Source: Hyphomicrobiales bacterium (GTDB lineage Bacteria; Pseudomonadota; Alphaproteobacteria; Rhizobiales; Beijerinckiaceae). From it: a stretch of DNA of 50,299 nt. Shown here piece by piece: positions 8,821 to 17,408 of the stretch. The DNA lies in contig CANGLU010000016.1 of the NCBI GenBank assembly GCA_947455025.1, positions 1-50,299 on the forward strand, given 5' to 3'. The position numbers and the translations under genes are program-made. Positions within the stretch are counted from its first letter, which is position 1. The number at the start of each line of letters is the position of its first letter. The notes below the pieces were generated by a model that ran no database searches, was not told where the DNA came from, and was given only the letters and a program-made list of their open reading frames with translations.

Positions 8821-9243
8821 GTGACGACACTGACACAACAGATTTCGCGTGCCGCGACAACGAAGTCCCGGCCCTCCGCCCTTGCCGCCAAGCCGGTTGA
8901 ACGGAGCGACATGCTGTCCAGCATCCTTGAAACACTTGAGGACGCAAAGGCCGAACAAACGATCGTAATTGATCTGGCAGGAAAGACGACACTCGCAGAC
9001 GCCATGGTAATCACCACGGGTCACGTCAATCGTCATGTCAGCGCAATTGCCGATCAGGTCATTGAAATGCTGAAGCAACACGGCCATACCGGCATGCGCG
9101 TTGAGGGGCAGCCGCATTGCGACTGGGTTCTCATCGATGCCGGTGACGTTATTTTACATGTCTTCCGGCCAGAAGTTCGCAGCTTCTATAATCTCGAGAA
9201 GATGTGGGGCTCTGATCGCCCGGCTGAGCGCGGCGTTTCTTGA
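8821..9243 (+). CDS. rsfS: Ribosomal silencing factor RsfS
   Basis: RsfS binds ribosomal protein uL14 and blocks subunit joining when nutrients are scarce. The DUF143/Oligomerisation domain is clear: TIVIDLAGKTTLADAMVI, then the TGHVNRHV stretch, EGQPHCDWVLIDAGDVILHVF and the closing FYNLEKMW. A GTG at the listed position gives 140 aa. The ATG at 8911, with GGAG 4 bases upstream, gives 110 aa and may be the true start. rlmH begins 10 bases after the stop, so the two are very likely co-transcribed. Confidence 0.92.
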   Translation: MTTLTQQISRAATTKSRPSALAAKPVERSDMLSSILETLEDAKAEQTIVIDLAGKTTLADAMVITTGHVNRHVSAIADQVIEMLKQHGHTGMRVEGQPHCDWVLIDAGDVILHVFRPEVRSFYNLEKMWGSDRPAERGVS

Positions 9244-9253
9244 TCGTTTCACG

Positions 9254-9733
9254 GTGAAGATTACGCTCCTTGCCGTTGGTAGATTAAAAGAAGGCCATGA
9301 GCGGGCTTTGATTGTCCGATATTTGGAGCGTTCTCGTGATTTGGGAAAAACGCTCGGCTTTACGGGGTTTGACGTGGTCGAGCTCCCCGAAAGTCGTGCC
9401 GCTCGCGCAGTCGACCGGAAGGCCGAGGAAGGTCGCCTGCTTCTGACGCGCCTCGAGGGAATGACGTTTATCGCACTTGATGAAACCGGGCAGTCCCCGT
9501 CAAGCGATGATTTTGCTCGCTTGCATGGCAATTTTCGCGACAGCGGCACACGAAATCTCGCTTTTGTTTTGGGGGGAGCGGATGGCCTCGATTCAATGGT
9601 AACCAAAGCCGCACATTCCAAACTTGCTTTTGGTGCGATGACCTTGCCGCATCAACTTGCTCGAATCGTACTATCCGAACAATTGTATCGCGCAATGACA
9701 CTTCTGGCCGGCCACCCCTATCATCGCGCTTGA
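9254..9733 (+). CDS. rlmH: 23S rRNA (pseudouridine1915-N3)-methyltransferase RlmH
   Basis: RlmH is a SPOUT methyltransferase that N3-methylates pseudouridine 1915 in helix 69 of 23S rRNA. The 159-aa length from the GTG at 9254 matches the family. The start MKITLLAVGRLK, the SAM-binding knot segment LAFVLGGADGLD and the C-terminal HPYHR are all present. Longer readings that begin inside rsfS are not needed. The start of envC overlaps its last bases, which suggests tight coupling. Confidence 0.93.
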   Translation: MKITLLAVGRLKEGHERALIVRYLERSRDLGKTLGFTGFDVVELPESRAARAVDRKAEEGRLLLTRLEGMTFIALDETGQSPSSDDFARLHGNFRDSGTRNLAFVLGGADGLDSMVTKAAHSKLAFGAMTLPHQLARIVLSEQLYRAMTLLAGHPYHRA

Positions 9734-11118
9734 GTAGAATGAATAAAGGCATGATCCCTCTTCGAACCATGCTGATCATCGGGCCCATGTTAGTCTGGCC
9801 AATTATACCCATATATTCCTTTGCGCAGACCCAAACCCCTACCGTTTCAACGTCGTCAGCCATTTTGGCAACGGATGCGGCTTCTCGCAAACTCGAGCTC
9901 GATGAAACGGAGCGGCTCCTGGCAACGGGCGCCGAGGATCGTGCAAAGCTTGCGGCCGAAATAGAAACCTTACGTTCCGACCGTTCGCGGCTCAGTCAAC
10001 GTATGATCGAAACCGCCGATCGAATAAGAGCCACCGAATTAAGAATTGGTACGGTCGAGGAAAGGCTGATGACGCTTAAAGAGTCGGGAGCCAAAGCGCG
10101 CACCTCGCTCGAAAGCCGGCGGGCCGTTGTCATTGATGTTCTGGCGGCTTTGCAGCGGGTAGGCGCTACGCCACCCCCTTTATTGTTTGCCGATCCCGAT
10201 GCCATTCTCGATACCGTCAGGAGCAGCATCTTGCTCGGCTCCGTTGTTCCCGAATTGAAGGGCGAGACCGACGCACTCATGGCGGATCTTTCGGCAATTG
10301 AACGCATCCGGCAGACGGCAGCAGCAGAGCGTGATGCTTTAGCCAGAGACGTATCGAGCCTTGTTCGCGACCGCCAAGATATCGAATTACTTGTTTCGGC
10401 CCGACAAAAGGACATTGCGGGGGCAGAAAGCAAAGCGAATGAGCAGGCAGCCCAAGCGGCCGCCTTGGCAGCAAAGAGCCAAACGTTAAAAGATTTAATT
10501 GGGCGGGTTGAAGGGGAAGTCGATAGCGTTTCAAAAGCAACGCGAGATGCAAATTCGGCGTCAGCTAAAAACGAGGAAGATGCCAAATCTGCCAATGACC
10601 CCGCCGCCAAAGATGCCCGCAATCGTTTCGCGGCTTTGGCCTTTCGTGATCCATCCCGTCTTGCCCCGAAAGTCTCCTTTGGCGAATTGAAGGGCCTGTT
10701 GCCGCAGCCCGTAAATGGTAATTTGGTTAACGGTTTTAACAAACGCGATACGGTTGGTGGAATGACCAAAGGGATCTCGATTGCGACCCGTCCAAACGCC
10801 ATTGTTTCCTCCCCTTCCGATGGATGGGTGTCTTATGCCGGGCCGTTTCGGACCTATGGTCAACTCTTGATCCTTAACGCCGGCGGAGGGTATTATATCT
10901 TGCTTGCAGGTATGGACCGGATCAGCGTAAGTCTCGGTCAGTTCGTACTCGCCGGTGAGCCGGTAGCGACAATGGGTGATCCTCAAAAAGATACTTCTGG
11001 TCAACCATCTTCTGATAAGAGAGTACCGACCTTATATATAGAGTTCCGAAAAGACGGGACGCCAATAGATCCGCAGCCTTGGTGGGCTTCGGGCTCGAAT
11101 GAGAAAGTTCGTGGATGA
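9730..11118 (+). CDS. envC: EnvC-like murein hydrolase activator (coiled coil plus degenerate LytM domain)
   Basis: EnvC-type proteins are periplasmic activators of amidases and are recruited by FtsEX. This 462-aa protein has an N-terminal signal-like hydrophobic segment ending near SFAQT (about residue 35). Two long Ala/Glu/Arg-rich coiled-coil stretches follow (about 45-125 and 170-270), then a C-terminal peptidase M23/LytM domain (about 325-455). The zinc-binding H-x-H of active M23 enzymes is replaced in the segment GGYYILLAGM, so it should be a non-catalytic activator, as in EnvC. A TTG at the listed position overlaps the rlmH stop; the ATG at 9739 is an equally good start. ctpA overlaps its end. 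FtsE-FtsX, the expected partner, is encoded 5 kb upstream. Confidence 0.85.
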   Translation: MSRMNKGMIPLRTMLIIGPMLVWPIIPIYSFAQTQTPTVSTSSAILATDAASRKLELDETERLLATGAEDRAKLAAEIETLRSDRSRLSQRMIETADRIRATELRIGTVEERLMTLKESGAKARTSLESRRAVVIDVLAALQRVGATPPPLLFADPDAILDTVRSSILLGSVVPELKGETDALMADLSAIERIRQTAAAERDALARDVSSLVRDRQDIELLVSARQKDIAGAESKANEQAAQAAALAAKSQTLKDLIGRVEGEVDSVSKATRDANSASAKNEEDAKSANDPAAKDARNRFAALAFRDPSRLAPKVSFGELKGLLPQPVNGNLVNGFNKRDTVGGMTKGISIATRPNAIVSSPSDGWVSYAGPFRTYGQLLILNAGGGYYILLAGMDRISVSLGQFVLAGEPVATMGDPQKDTSGQPSSDKRVPTLYIEFRKDGTPIDPQPWWASGSNEKVRG

Positions 11119-12440
11119 TGCGTAAGCTGACCTATCTTCTGACCGGCGCCGTATTTGGCGGAGGCCTTGTCGCGTTTGCCTTTCAAGGCTTGCCGCTTGT
11201 AACGGGTAGTGCCGTAGCCGCAGGTTCAGAAACCTATCGCCAGCTCAATCTCTTCGGCGATGTCTTCGAAAAAATCCGGACCGACTATGTTGAAAAGCCG
11301 GACGATGCAAAATTAGTCGAATCGGCCATTAGCGGGATGCTCGCGGGCCTTGATCCACATTCGAGCTATATGGATCCTAAAAGCTTTAAAGATATGCAGG
11401 TCCAGACCAAAGGTGAATTTGGTGGACTTGGCATCGAGGTGACGCAGGAAGACGGATACGTAAAAGTTGTCACGCCAATTGATGACACGCCAGCGTCGCG
11501 TGCAGGGCTTTTGGCCGGTGACTTGATCGTGGCCATTGATGGCGACGCGGTACAAGGCCTTACCTTAAACCAAGCCGTCGATAAGATGCGCGGTCCTGTA
11601 AAAAGCCCTGTCGTCTTGAAAATTAGCCGCAAGGGTAAGGCTGACTCCTTTGATGTGACCTTGGTTCGCGAAGTCATTAAAATTTCGTCCGTTAAGCCAC
11701 GAAATGAGGGCGATGTCGGATATATCCGGATCACTCAATTTACCGAAAAGACCTTTGACGGTCTCAAAGCGGCGCTCGACCAATTTGGTCGTGATATTCC
11801 CGGAGATAAGCTCAAGGGATATATTGTTGATCTTCGTAATGATCCGGGCGGATTGCTCGATCAGGCCATCGCGGTTTCCGACGCTTTTCTTGAGCGCGGT
11901 GAAATTGTGTCTACACGTGGTCGTAACGCCGATGATGCGCAGCGTTATATGGCGCGCTCGGGTGATCTCACCAATGGAAAGCCCGTCGTCGTGCTGATCA
12001 ATGGCGGTTCTGCATCGGCATCTGAAATCGTCGCCGGTGCATTGCAGGATCATAAGCGTGCTACCATCATCGGAACGCGTTCTTTCGGTAAAGGCTCGGT
12101 TCAGACGATTATTCCGCTCGGTGCAAATGGCGCCTTGCGCTTAACAACGGCTCGCTATTACACGCCGTCTGGTCGTTCCATCCAAGCCAAGGGCATCGAT
12201 CCTGATATTCAAATCCTGCCTGATGTTCCGGATGAATTTAAGGGCAAAGACGAGACCAAGGGTGAAGCAGCGCTCAAGGGCCATTTGAAAAATGGTGACA
12301 ATGAGCAGGGCGGTTCATCCGCTTATGTTCCGCTCGATCCGAAGCAAGACAAGCAATTGAATTATGCTCTTGATTTGCTGCGCGGTCTTAAAAATGCCGA
12401 TGCGGTCGTTAAAGAAAATTCGAGCACAACGGCCAATTAA
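11115..12440 (+). CDS. ctpA: S41-family carboxyl-terminal processing protease CtpA
   Basis: CtpA is an exported serine protease that trims or degrades envelope proteins, including cell-wall enzymes in several species. The 441-aa protein has an N-terminal membrane or signal segment (residues about 5-35) and a PDZ domain with GGLGIEVTQEDG near 98-110. The S41 catalytic core carries the serine in NGGSASASEIVAG near 295-305 and the lysine in GTRSFGKGSVQT near 322-332. ATGATG at the start overlaps the TGA of envC, so the second ATG is an alternative and translation is probably coupled. The C-terminal 60 residues are charged and low in complexity. Confidence 0.92.
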   Translation: MMRKLTYLLTGAVFGGGLVAFAFQGLPLVTGSAVAAGSETYRQLNLFGDVFEKIRTDYVEKPDDAKLVESAISGMLAGLDPHSSYMDPKSFKDMQVQTKGEFGGLGIEVTQEDGYVKVVTPIDDTPASRAGLLAGDLIVAIDGDAVQGLTLNQAVDKMRGPVKSPVVLKISRKGKADSFDVTLVREVIKISSVKPRNEGDVGYIRITQFTEKTFDGLKAALDQFGRDIPGDKLKGYIVDLRNDPGGLLDQAIAVSDAFLERGEIVSTRGRNADDAQRYMARSGDLTNGKPVVVLINGGSASASEIVAGALQDHKRATIIGTRSFGKGSVQTIIPLGANGALRLTTARYYTPSGRSIQAKGIDPDIQILPDVPDEFKGKDETKGEAALKGHLKNGDNEQGGSSAYVPLDPKQDKQLNYALDLLRGLKNADAVVKENSSTTAN

Positions 12441-12467
12441 GCTCCTTAAGGGCCTGATTGATATTGC

Positions 12468-12494
12468 AAAGCAGCGCTTAACAAGCGCTGCTTT
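12468..12494 (+). terminator. Strong hairpin after ctpA, possible terminator
   Basis: A perfect 12-bp stem (AAAGCAGCGCTT at 12468-12479 with AAGCGCTGCTTT at 12483-12494) closes a 3-base loop, 27 bases after the ctpA stop. Only three T residues end the stem and no U-run follows. It may be a weak terminator or an RNA-stabilising 3' structure that lowers readthrough into the next gene. Confidence 0.55.
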
Positions 12495-12557
12495 AACCAT
12501 AAATTCGCAGTTTTTGCTTAGTCTCAACGCCTGATAAGGATGTTGAGGATAGGTTCT

Positions 12558-13554
12558 ATGACAGCGATTGCCGCACATGAAATGCCGACGCGCACTGTGG
12601 CACGACGACCATTTAAGCTGATCCTGATCATCGGGCTTTCCTTATTTGGACTAGTCGGGATTGGTTTGGGGGGTGTTTATATTTGGCGATCGCAGCCAAC
12701 GGCGCCCGAGGCTGTCGTCGCCATTCCTTGGCTAAAAGCCCCCTCCTTGGTCGGGACAGAAGGCAAGCTGACTTTTCAGCCAAAAAATGGGCGCGGGCTT
12801 TCTCCAGCGCCTGACCCCCGTTTGATTGATCCGCAACCGGCTGGATTATTACCAAAGATTGCTGACGATGGTACGCGCCCACTCGAGTTTTAATGCGCGA
12901 CATCAGGCCCCCGTGTCCGGCGCATTGGCCGCCGCGCCGCGTATCGCCATATTGCTGACGGGTGCAGGTATTGGACAACTTGCTACCGTCGAAGCCATGG
13001 TGAAATTGCCGACCAATGTCTCGATCGCTCTTTCGCCCTACAGTTCAGATCTTGAACGCCAGGCTGCCGATATACGAAGCGAGGGACACGAGGTCCTGTT
13101 AGATCTTCCTGTCCGTGATCCGGACGCTCCACTCGGAAGTGCCGGACCACATGCGTTAGCCGATGGTTTGAGCATTGAAGAAAACCAGCAGCGACTCTTT
13201 TGGGCCATGGGGCGGTTTCCAGGCTTTTTCGGCGTTTCAGGTCAATTTATGGGACGAATTTCTCAAAATGGAACTGCTCGTTCAGCTCTCTCCGAAATTC
13301 AAAGGCGCGGCCTGGGATTGATCGATTATCCCGCCGATGACTTATCGATCCAGCTGGATAAAGACCTCCAACCCAAATCTATTGATGAAGCGCTCCAACA
13401 GCTTGAACAAAAGGCCAATAGTCGCGGAATGGCCATTGGGGTTGCAGGAACAACACCTCTCGCGATAGACCGATTGAGAAGCTGGAGCGCGGCACTTGCC
13501 TCGCGCGGTTATCGGCTGGTACCTGTGAGTGCGCTTCTGCACGAAGATGGATAA
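12558..13554 (+). pseudogene. Divergent polysaccharide deacetylase (YibQ-like), split by an apparent +1 frameshift
   Basis: Two overlapping frames together match one YibQ/DUF610-type protein. Frame one (ATG 12558, GAGG upstream) encodes the N-terminus with one membrane segment (about residues 20-42) and ends LLPKIADDGTRPLEF at a TAA (12891-12893). The second frame picks up exactly there with FNARHQAPVSG, then APRIAILLTGAG, HEVLLDLPV and the LDYPADD region, and ends at 13554. In homologues these segments are continuous. The break lies at a run of four T (12888-12891); removing one T restores a single reading frame of about 331 aa. It could be a real mutation, a sequencing error in the T-run, or recoding at UUU-UAA. 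The family is periplasmic and of uncertain function. Confidence 0.75.
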
Positions 13555-13559
13555 GTGAA

Positions 13560-14063
13560 ATGCGTCATGATGATCTGCCCTATCGCCGAAATGTTGGCAT
13601 CATGCTGCTTAATCGTGACAATCTCGTCTTCGTTGGCAGTCGCAGGGCGGAGGCCGGACCCGAACATGTCGACGCTCATCACAGTTGGCAGATGCCGCAG
13701 GGCGGAATTGACGCCGGTGAGGAACCTTATCCTGCAGCCTTACGCGAATTAGCCGAAGAGACGGGTGTCACGAGAGTTACCCTTCTCGCAGAGGCGCCCG
13801 GTTGGCTCACTTATGATCTTCCACCCGCTGTCGCCAAAGAAGCATGGAAAGGTAAATATCGCGGTCAAACCCAGAAATGGTTTGCCTTTCGCTTTGATGG
13901 TGACGATGCCGAGATCAATATTCTCGAACCGCCAGGCGGACATAAACCCGAATTTGCCCATTGGCGTTGGGTACCCATGCGCGAACTACCGAACCTGATC
14001 ATACCCTTTAAGCGCGCGGTATATCAGGAGGTCGTTGAGATGTTTGGACATCTCGTCGATTAG
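13560..14063 (+). CDS. rppH: RNA pyrophosphohydrolase RppH (Nudix)
   Basis: RppH removes pyrophosphate from 5'-triphosphate mRNA ends and so starts RNase E-dependent decay; the alphaproteobacterial form was also called invasion protein A (IalA). The 167-aa protein has a perfect Nudix box, GX5EX7REUXEEXGU, at about residues 46-68 (starting GGIDAGEE). It also has the family N-terminus [11 protein letters not shown] and the late [10 protein letters not shown] segment. It starts 5 bases after the yibQ-like gene and ends overlapping the convergent DMT transporter gene by 4 bases. Confidence 0.92.
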   Translation: MRHDDLPYRRNVGIMLLNRDNLVFVGSRRAEAGPEHVDAHHSWQMPQGGIDAGEEPYPAALRELAEETGVTRVTLLAEAPGWLTYDLPPAVAKEAWKGKYRGQTQKWFAFRFDGDDAEINILEPPGGHKPEFAHWRWVPMRELPNLIIPFKRAVYQEVVEMFGHLVD

Positions 14064-14968
14064 GATTTTTTCCGCTGGTTCACTGCAATCAAGCCAAACC
14101 CAATCAAGGCCATGCCCACGACATTTTGTGCGCTGATGGCCTCACCGAGGACGATAGCGCCGAGGGCAACCGCGCTCGGTGGGATCATCAGTGTTACTAA
14201 GGCGATCGCAAGGGCACCCGAGCGATTAAGAATTCGAAAAAATATGACATAGGCTAGCGCTGTGCAGAATAGCCCAAGCGCGATGACCGATAAGAGCGGA
14301 ACCATCGGCGGCATCGGTAATGACCATGGCACATCGACATAAGCGGTAACCGGCAGAAGAATAATCGTTGATGCTGTTACTTGGCCGAATGCGATTTGTA
14401 GCGGTTTAATTCCTAAGCGTGCAAAGCGTCTGCCAAAATTATTCGCACAGGCATAGGATAAGGCAGCAAATAAACACGCGATCTCACCGAACAATGATGT
14501 TCCGATATCGGCTAAAATACCCGGTCCGATCAAGACGATAACGCCTATGATTCCAAGCAAAATGCCCACGATTTTACCGGGTGTGAGCTTCTCATCTTGT
14601 GTTACAAAATGCGCAACAATAATGGTAAAAAGCGGCGTCATTGCATTGAGGATGGATGCCAATCCTGCACTAATGGAATGGGTTCCAAAAACGATCAGGC
14701 TCATCGGGATGACGTTGTTAAGAGCGCCCATACCTAAGAAGGCTAGCCATGCCGCGCGCCCTTTGGGTAATCCTACGCCTGACACAATTAATACGGTACC
14801 AAGAACAAGGCAGGCAATTGAAACGCGTCCAAAGACAATGGTGAATGTCGGTAAAGCGCTTACGGCTATCTTCATAAAGAGATAGGAGCCGCCCCATAGC
14901 AGGGAAAGCGCGAGCAGCAAGGCCCATTCGGTCAGGCGCATGGCGCGAAGGGTCGTCGGATTGGTCAT
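14060..14968 (-). CDS. DMT-superfamily (EamA) permease
   Basis: This 302-aa integral membrane protein has about ten predicted helices in two EamA repeats (roughly residues 10-145 and 155-298). The motif [14 protein letters not shown] near the N-terminus is typical of the drug/metabolite transporter family. Members export or import amino acids, nucleosides or drugs, and the substrate cannot be told from sequence. The gene is transcribed toward rppH and upstream of it lies the tdh end. It is not closely related to the second DMT permease near 47-48 kb by eye. Confidence 0.8.
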   Translation of the reverse strand: MTNPTTLRAMRLTEWALLLALSLLWGGSYLFMKIAVSALPTFTIVFGRVSIACLVLGTVLIVSGVGLPKGRAAWLAFLGMGALNNVIPMSLIVFGTHSISAGLASILNAMTPLFTIIVAHFVTQDEKLTPGKIVGILLGIIGVIVLIGPGILADIGTSLFGEIACLFAALSYACANNFGRRFARLGIKPLQIAFGQVTASTIILLPVTAYVDVPWSLPMPPMVPLLSVIALGLFCTALAYVIFFRILNRSGALAIALVTLMIPPSAVALGAIVLGEAISAQNVVGMALIGFGLIAVNQRKKS

Positions 14969-15052
14969 CGAATCAGTGCTCTTTTGTTTTTTCGGTTACT
15001 TTTTTGACTGATTCAAAAAATAGCGCCACCCGATATCGATGATGGCGATCCA

Positions 15053-16087
15053 TCAAAGCCCCTTCGTCCAATCAAGCACGATCTTGCCACTCTCGCCACG
15101 GGACATGGTTTCAAAGCCCGTCAGAAAATCCGCAGCTGGTAGTCGGTGCGTAATAACTTTTCTAACATCAAGCCCACTTTGCAGCATGGCTAGCATTTTA
15201 TACCACGTCTCGAACATTTCGCGACCATAGATGCATTTGATGGTCAGGACTTTAAAAACCATCTTCGACCAATCGGTCATAAAGGGTTTCGATGGAATTC
15301 CTAAAAGAGCAATCTTTCCGCCCATGACAAGATTATCGACCATTTGCTCAAACGCCTGCGGGGCACCGCTCATCTCAAGACCAATATCGAAACCTTCCCG
15401 CATGCCAAGATGGTGCATGACATCTTTCAAATCCTCTTTTGAGACGTCGACGGTTACGACATCGGTAACTTGTTGGGCGAGTGCAAGTCGGGCCGGATTC
15501 ATGTCCGTAATCACCACGTGCCGGGCACCGATATGCCGTGCAATCGCCGCACTCATTATGCCGATAGGTCCCGCGCCTGTAATCAGAACATCTTCGCCAA
15601 TAAGATCAAAAGCCAAAGCGGTATGAACAGCATTGCCTAATGGATCAAGAATCGCACCAAGCTCATCGTCAATATCGTCGGGAAGAGGCACAATATTAAA
15701 GGCAGGAAAGCGCACATAGTCAGCAAACGCTCCTGGGATATTGACGCCAATGCCGCGCGTTTCTGGATCCATATGAAATTTACCGGCACGGCTTGCTCGG
15801 CTTTTCATTCCAATAACATGGCCTTCGCCAGAAACGCGTTGGCCCACTTTAAAGCCTCGCACATGAGCGCCCATGTCGACGATTTCACCGGCAAACTCAT
15901 GCCCGACGACCATCGGAACGGGAATAGTTTTTTGCGCCCACTCGTCCCATTTATAGATATGGATATCAGTGCCGCATATGCCGGTCTTGTTGACCTTAAC
16001 GAGGACATCGTCCGGTCCGATTTGTGGCATAGGTTCATCGCCCATCCACAATCCTTGTTCGGCTTTCGATTTAATGAGCGCCCGCAT
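15053..16087 (-). CDS. tdh: L-threonine 3-dehydrogenase lacking the structural-zinc cysteines
   Basis: Tdh oxidises L-threonine with NAD to 2-amino-3-ketobutyrate, the substrate of the kbl product encoded just upstream. The 344-aa chain aligns without gaps to the E. coli enzyme over the regions I can recall. The catalytic-zinc residues are present (Cys38 in GICGTDIH, His63-Glu64 in GHEF). The Rossmann motif GAGPIG and the [11 protein letters not shown] segment are also present. The four structural-zinc cysteines of the E. coli protein (93, 96, 99, 107) are Gly, Ser, Ser and Asp here (segment [15 protein letters not shown]). The enzyme is therefore expected to hold only the catalytic metal. 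The start ATG lies 15 bases after the kbl stop. Confidence 0.9.
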   Translation of the reverse strand: MRALIKSKAEQGLWMGDEPMPQIGPDDVLVKVNKTGICGTDIHIYKWDEWAQKTIPVPMVVGHEFAGEIVDMGAHVRGFKVGQRVSGEGHVIGMKSRASRAGKFHMDPETRGIGVNIPGAFADYVRFPAFNIVPLPDDIDDELGAILDPLGNAVHTALAFDLIGEDVLITGAGPIGIMSAAIARHIGARHVVITDMNPARLALAQQVTDVVTVDVSKEDLKDVMHHLGMREGFDIGLEMSGAPQAFEQMVDNLVMGGKIALLGIPSKPFMTDWSKMVFKVLTIKCIYGREMFETWYKMLAMLQSGLDVRKVITHRLPAADFLTGFETMSRGESGKIVLDWTKGL

Positions 16088-16102
16088 GTGCTACCTGCCT
16101 TT

Positions 16103-17311
16103 TTAAATTGAGATGATACCTAGCTTGCGTCCGGCATCGGTAAAGGCGCCGATCGCCATATCGATATCGGCATCATCAAGTGCTGCCGACATTTGAGTGC
16201 GAATACGCGCACGTCCTTTTGGAACAACCGGAAAGAAGAAGCCGGCTACATAGATGCCACGGCGATCAAGTTCGCGGGCCATCTCTTGTGCCAAATTGGC
16301 CTCATGGAGCATGACAGGAATAATCGGCGTTTCGCCTGCAAGTAGCTCAAAGCCAGCGTCCGTCATTCCTTGACGAAAGCGCGATGTATTTCGCATCAAT
16401 TTAGTACGGCGATCATCCGCATTTCTTGCAATCTCGATCGCCTTTATAGAGCCTGCTGCCACGGCTGGCGCTAGGCTATTAGAAAATAAATAAGGGCGCG
16501 CTCTTTGGCGTAGCATGTCGATAATCGGCTGTGAGGCAGCGATAAACCCACCCATGGCACCGCCTAGTGTTTTGCCCAAAGTGCCTGTTACAATATCAAC
16601 TCGGTTGCCAACGCCCGTCAGGGCTGGCGTGCCTTTACCTTGCGGTCCGAGATGGCCTGTCGCGTGGCAATCATCTACCATCACCATCGCTCCATAGCGT
16701 TCCGCCAAATCGCAAATCGCGGGAAGATTGGCGACATATCCATCCATGGAAAAAACACCATCGGTTACAATCAGTTTAAAGCGCGCGCCATCGCGATGGG
16801 CTTCCTTCAAGCGATCTTCTAATTCGTTCATATCGCTGTTGGCATAGCGATAACGTTTGGCTTTCGACAGGCGAACACCATCAATGATCGATGCGTGATT
16901 GAGACCATCCGATATGATGGCGTCATCGGCTTCCAATAAAGGCTCGAAGACGCCGCCATTGGCATCAAAGCACGCGGCAAACAAGATCGAATCGTCTTTG
17001 CCAAGATAATTGGCAATTGTGCGCTCCAATTCGCGATGAACAGTCTGCGTTCCGCAAATAAAACGAACCGATGCCATACCAAATCCGTAGTCATCGAGCG
17101 CATCCTTTGCCGCCGCGATGATATCGGGATGATCGGCAAGTCCTAAATAATTATTGGCACATAGATTGAGCATAGGGCGGCGTTGCCCGACGTCTGAGAT
17201 CGCAATACGGCCCGATTGCGGCGTAACAATCTCACGTTCCGACTTATAAAGGCCGTCAGCCCGAATATCGGCAAGCTTTGCGGATAGGTGCTCGAGAAAG
17301 GCGGCCGTCAT
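16103..17311 (-). CDS. kbl: Glycine C-acetyltransferase (2-amino-3-ketobutyrate CoA ligase)
   Basis: Kbl cleaves 2-amino-3-ketobutyrate with CoA to glycine and acetyl-CoA. It works directly after threonine dehydrogenase, and its gene is the first of a kbl-tdh operon here. The 402-aa PLP enzyme of the alpha-oxoamine synthase family carries the Schiff-base lysine in TGTLGKTLGGAMGG (about residue 250). The MVDDCHATGHLG motif holds the cofactor-contacting Asp and His, and the N-terminal NLCANNYLGLADHP segment is typical. Confidence 0.93.
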   Translation of the reverse strand: MTAAFLEHLSAKLADIRADGLYKSEREIVTPQSGRIAISDVGQRRPMLNLCANNYLGLADHPDIIAAAKDALDDYGFGMASVRFICGTQTVHRELERTIANYLGKDDSILFAACFDANGGVFEPLLEADDAIISDGLNHASIIDGVRLSKAKRYRYANSDMNELEDRLKEAHRDGARFKLIVTDGVFSMDGYVANLPAICDLAERYGAMVMVDDCHATGHLGPQGKGTPALTGVGNRVDIVTGTLGKTLGGAMGGFIAASQPIIDMLRQRARPYLFSNSLAPAVAAGSIKAIEIARNADDRRTKLMRNTSRFRQGMTDAGFELLAGETPIIPVMLHEANLAQEMARELDRRGIYVAGFFFPVVPKGRARIRTQMSAALDDADIDMAIGAFTDAGRKLGIISI

Positions 17312-17408
17312 GCGCTACTCCATGGTCCATTCGGATCACATGACTATAGCGCACGACCTTGTGGGATCAGGAATGCTAAAATTCGGCAGGCATATGCCCG
17401 ACCTATCT

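Noticed and set aside
9154-9621. A 155-codon minus-strand frame opposite rsfS-rlmH
   Set aside because: Arg/Ser-rich low-complexity translation with no motifs; both plus-strand genes are clear family members.
9996-10802. A 268-codon open frame on the minus strand opposite envC
   Set aside because: It is Ser/Ala/Arg-rich, has no family resemblance, and lies fully inside a well-supported gene whose coiled-coil codon usage keeps the opposite frame open.
11565-12053. A 162-codon minus-strand frame opposite ctpA
   Set aside because: It is a shadow of the S41 protease gene and has no motif or plausible start.
12826-13554. An independent second gene starting at TTG 12826 inside the yibQ-like region
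   Set aside because: Its first residues are only the shifted reading of the upstream frame; homology resumes exactly where the first frame stops, so one broken gene explains both.
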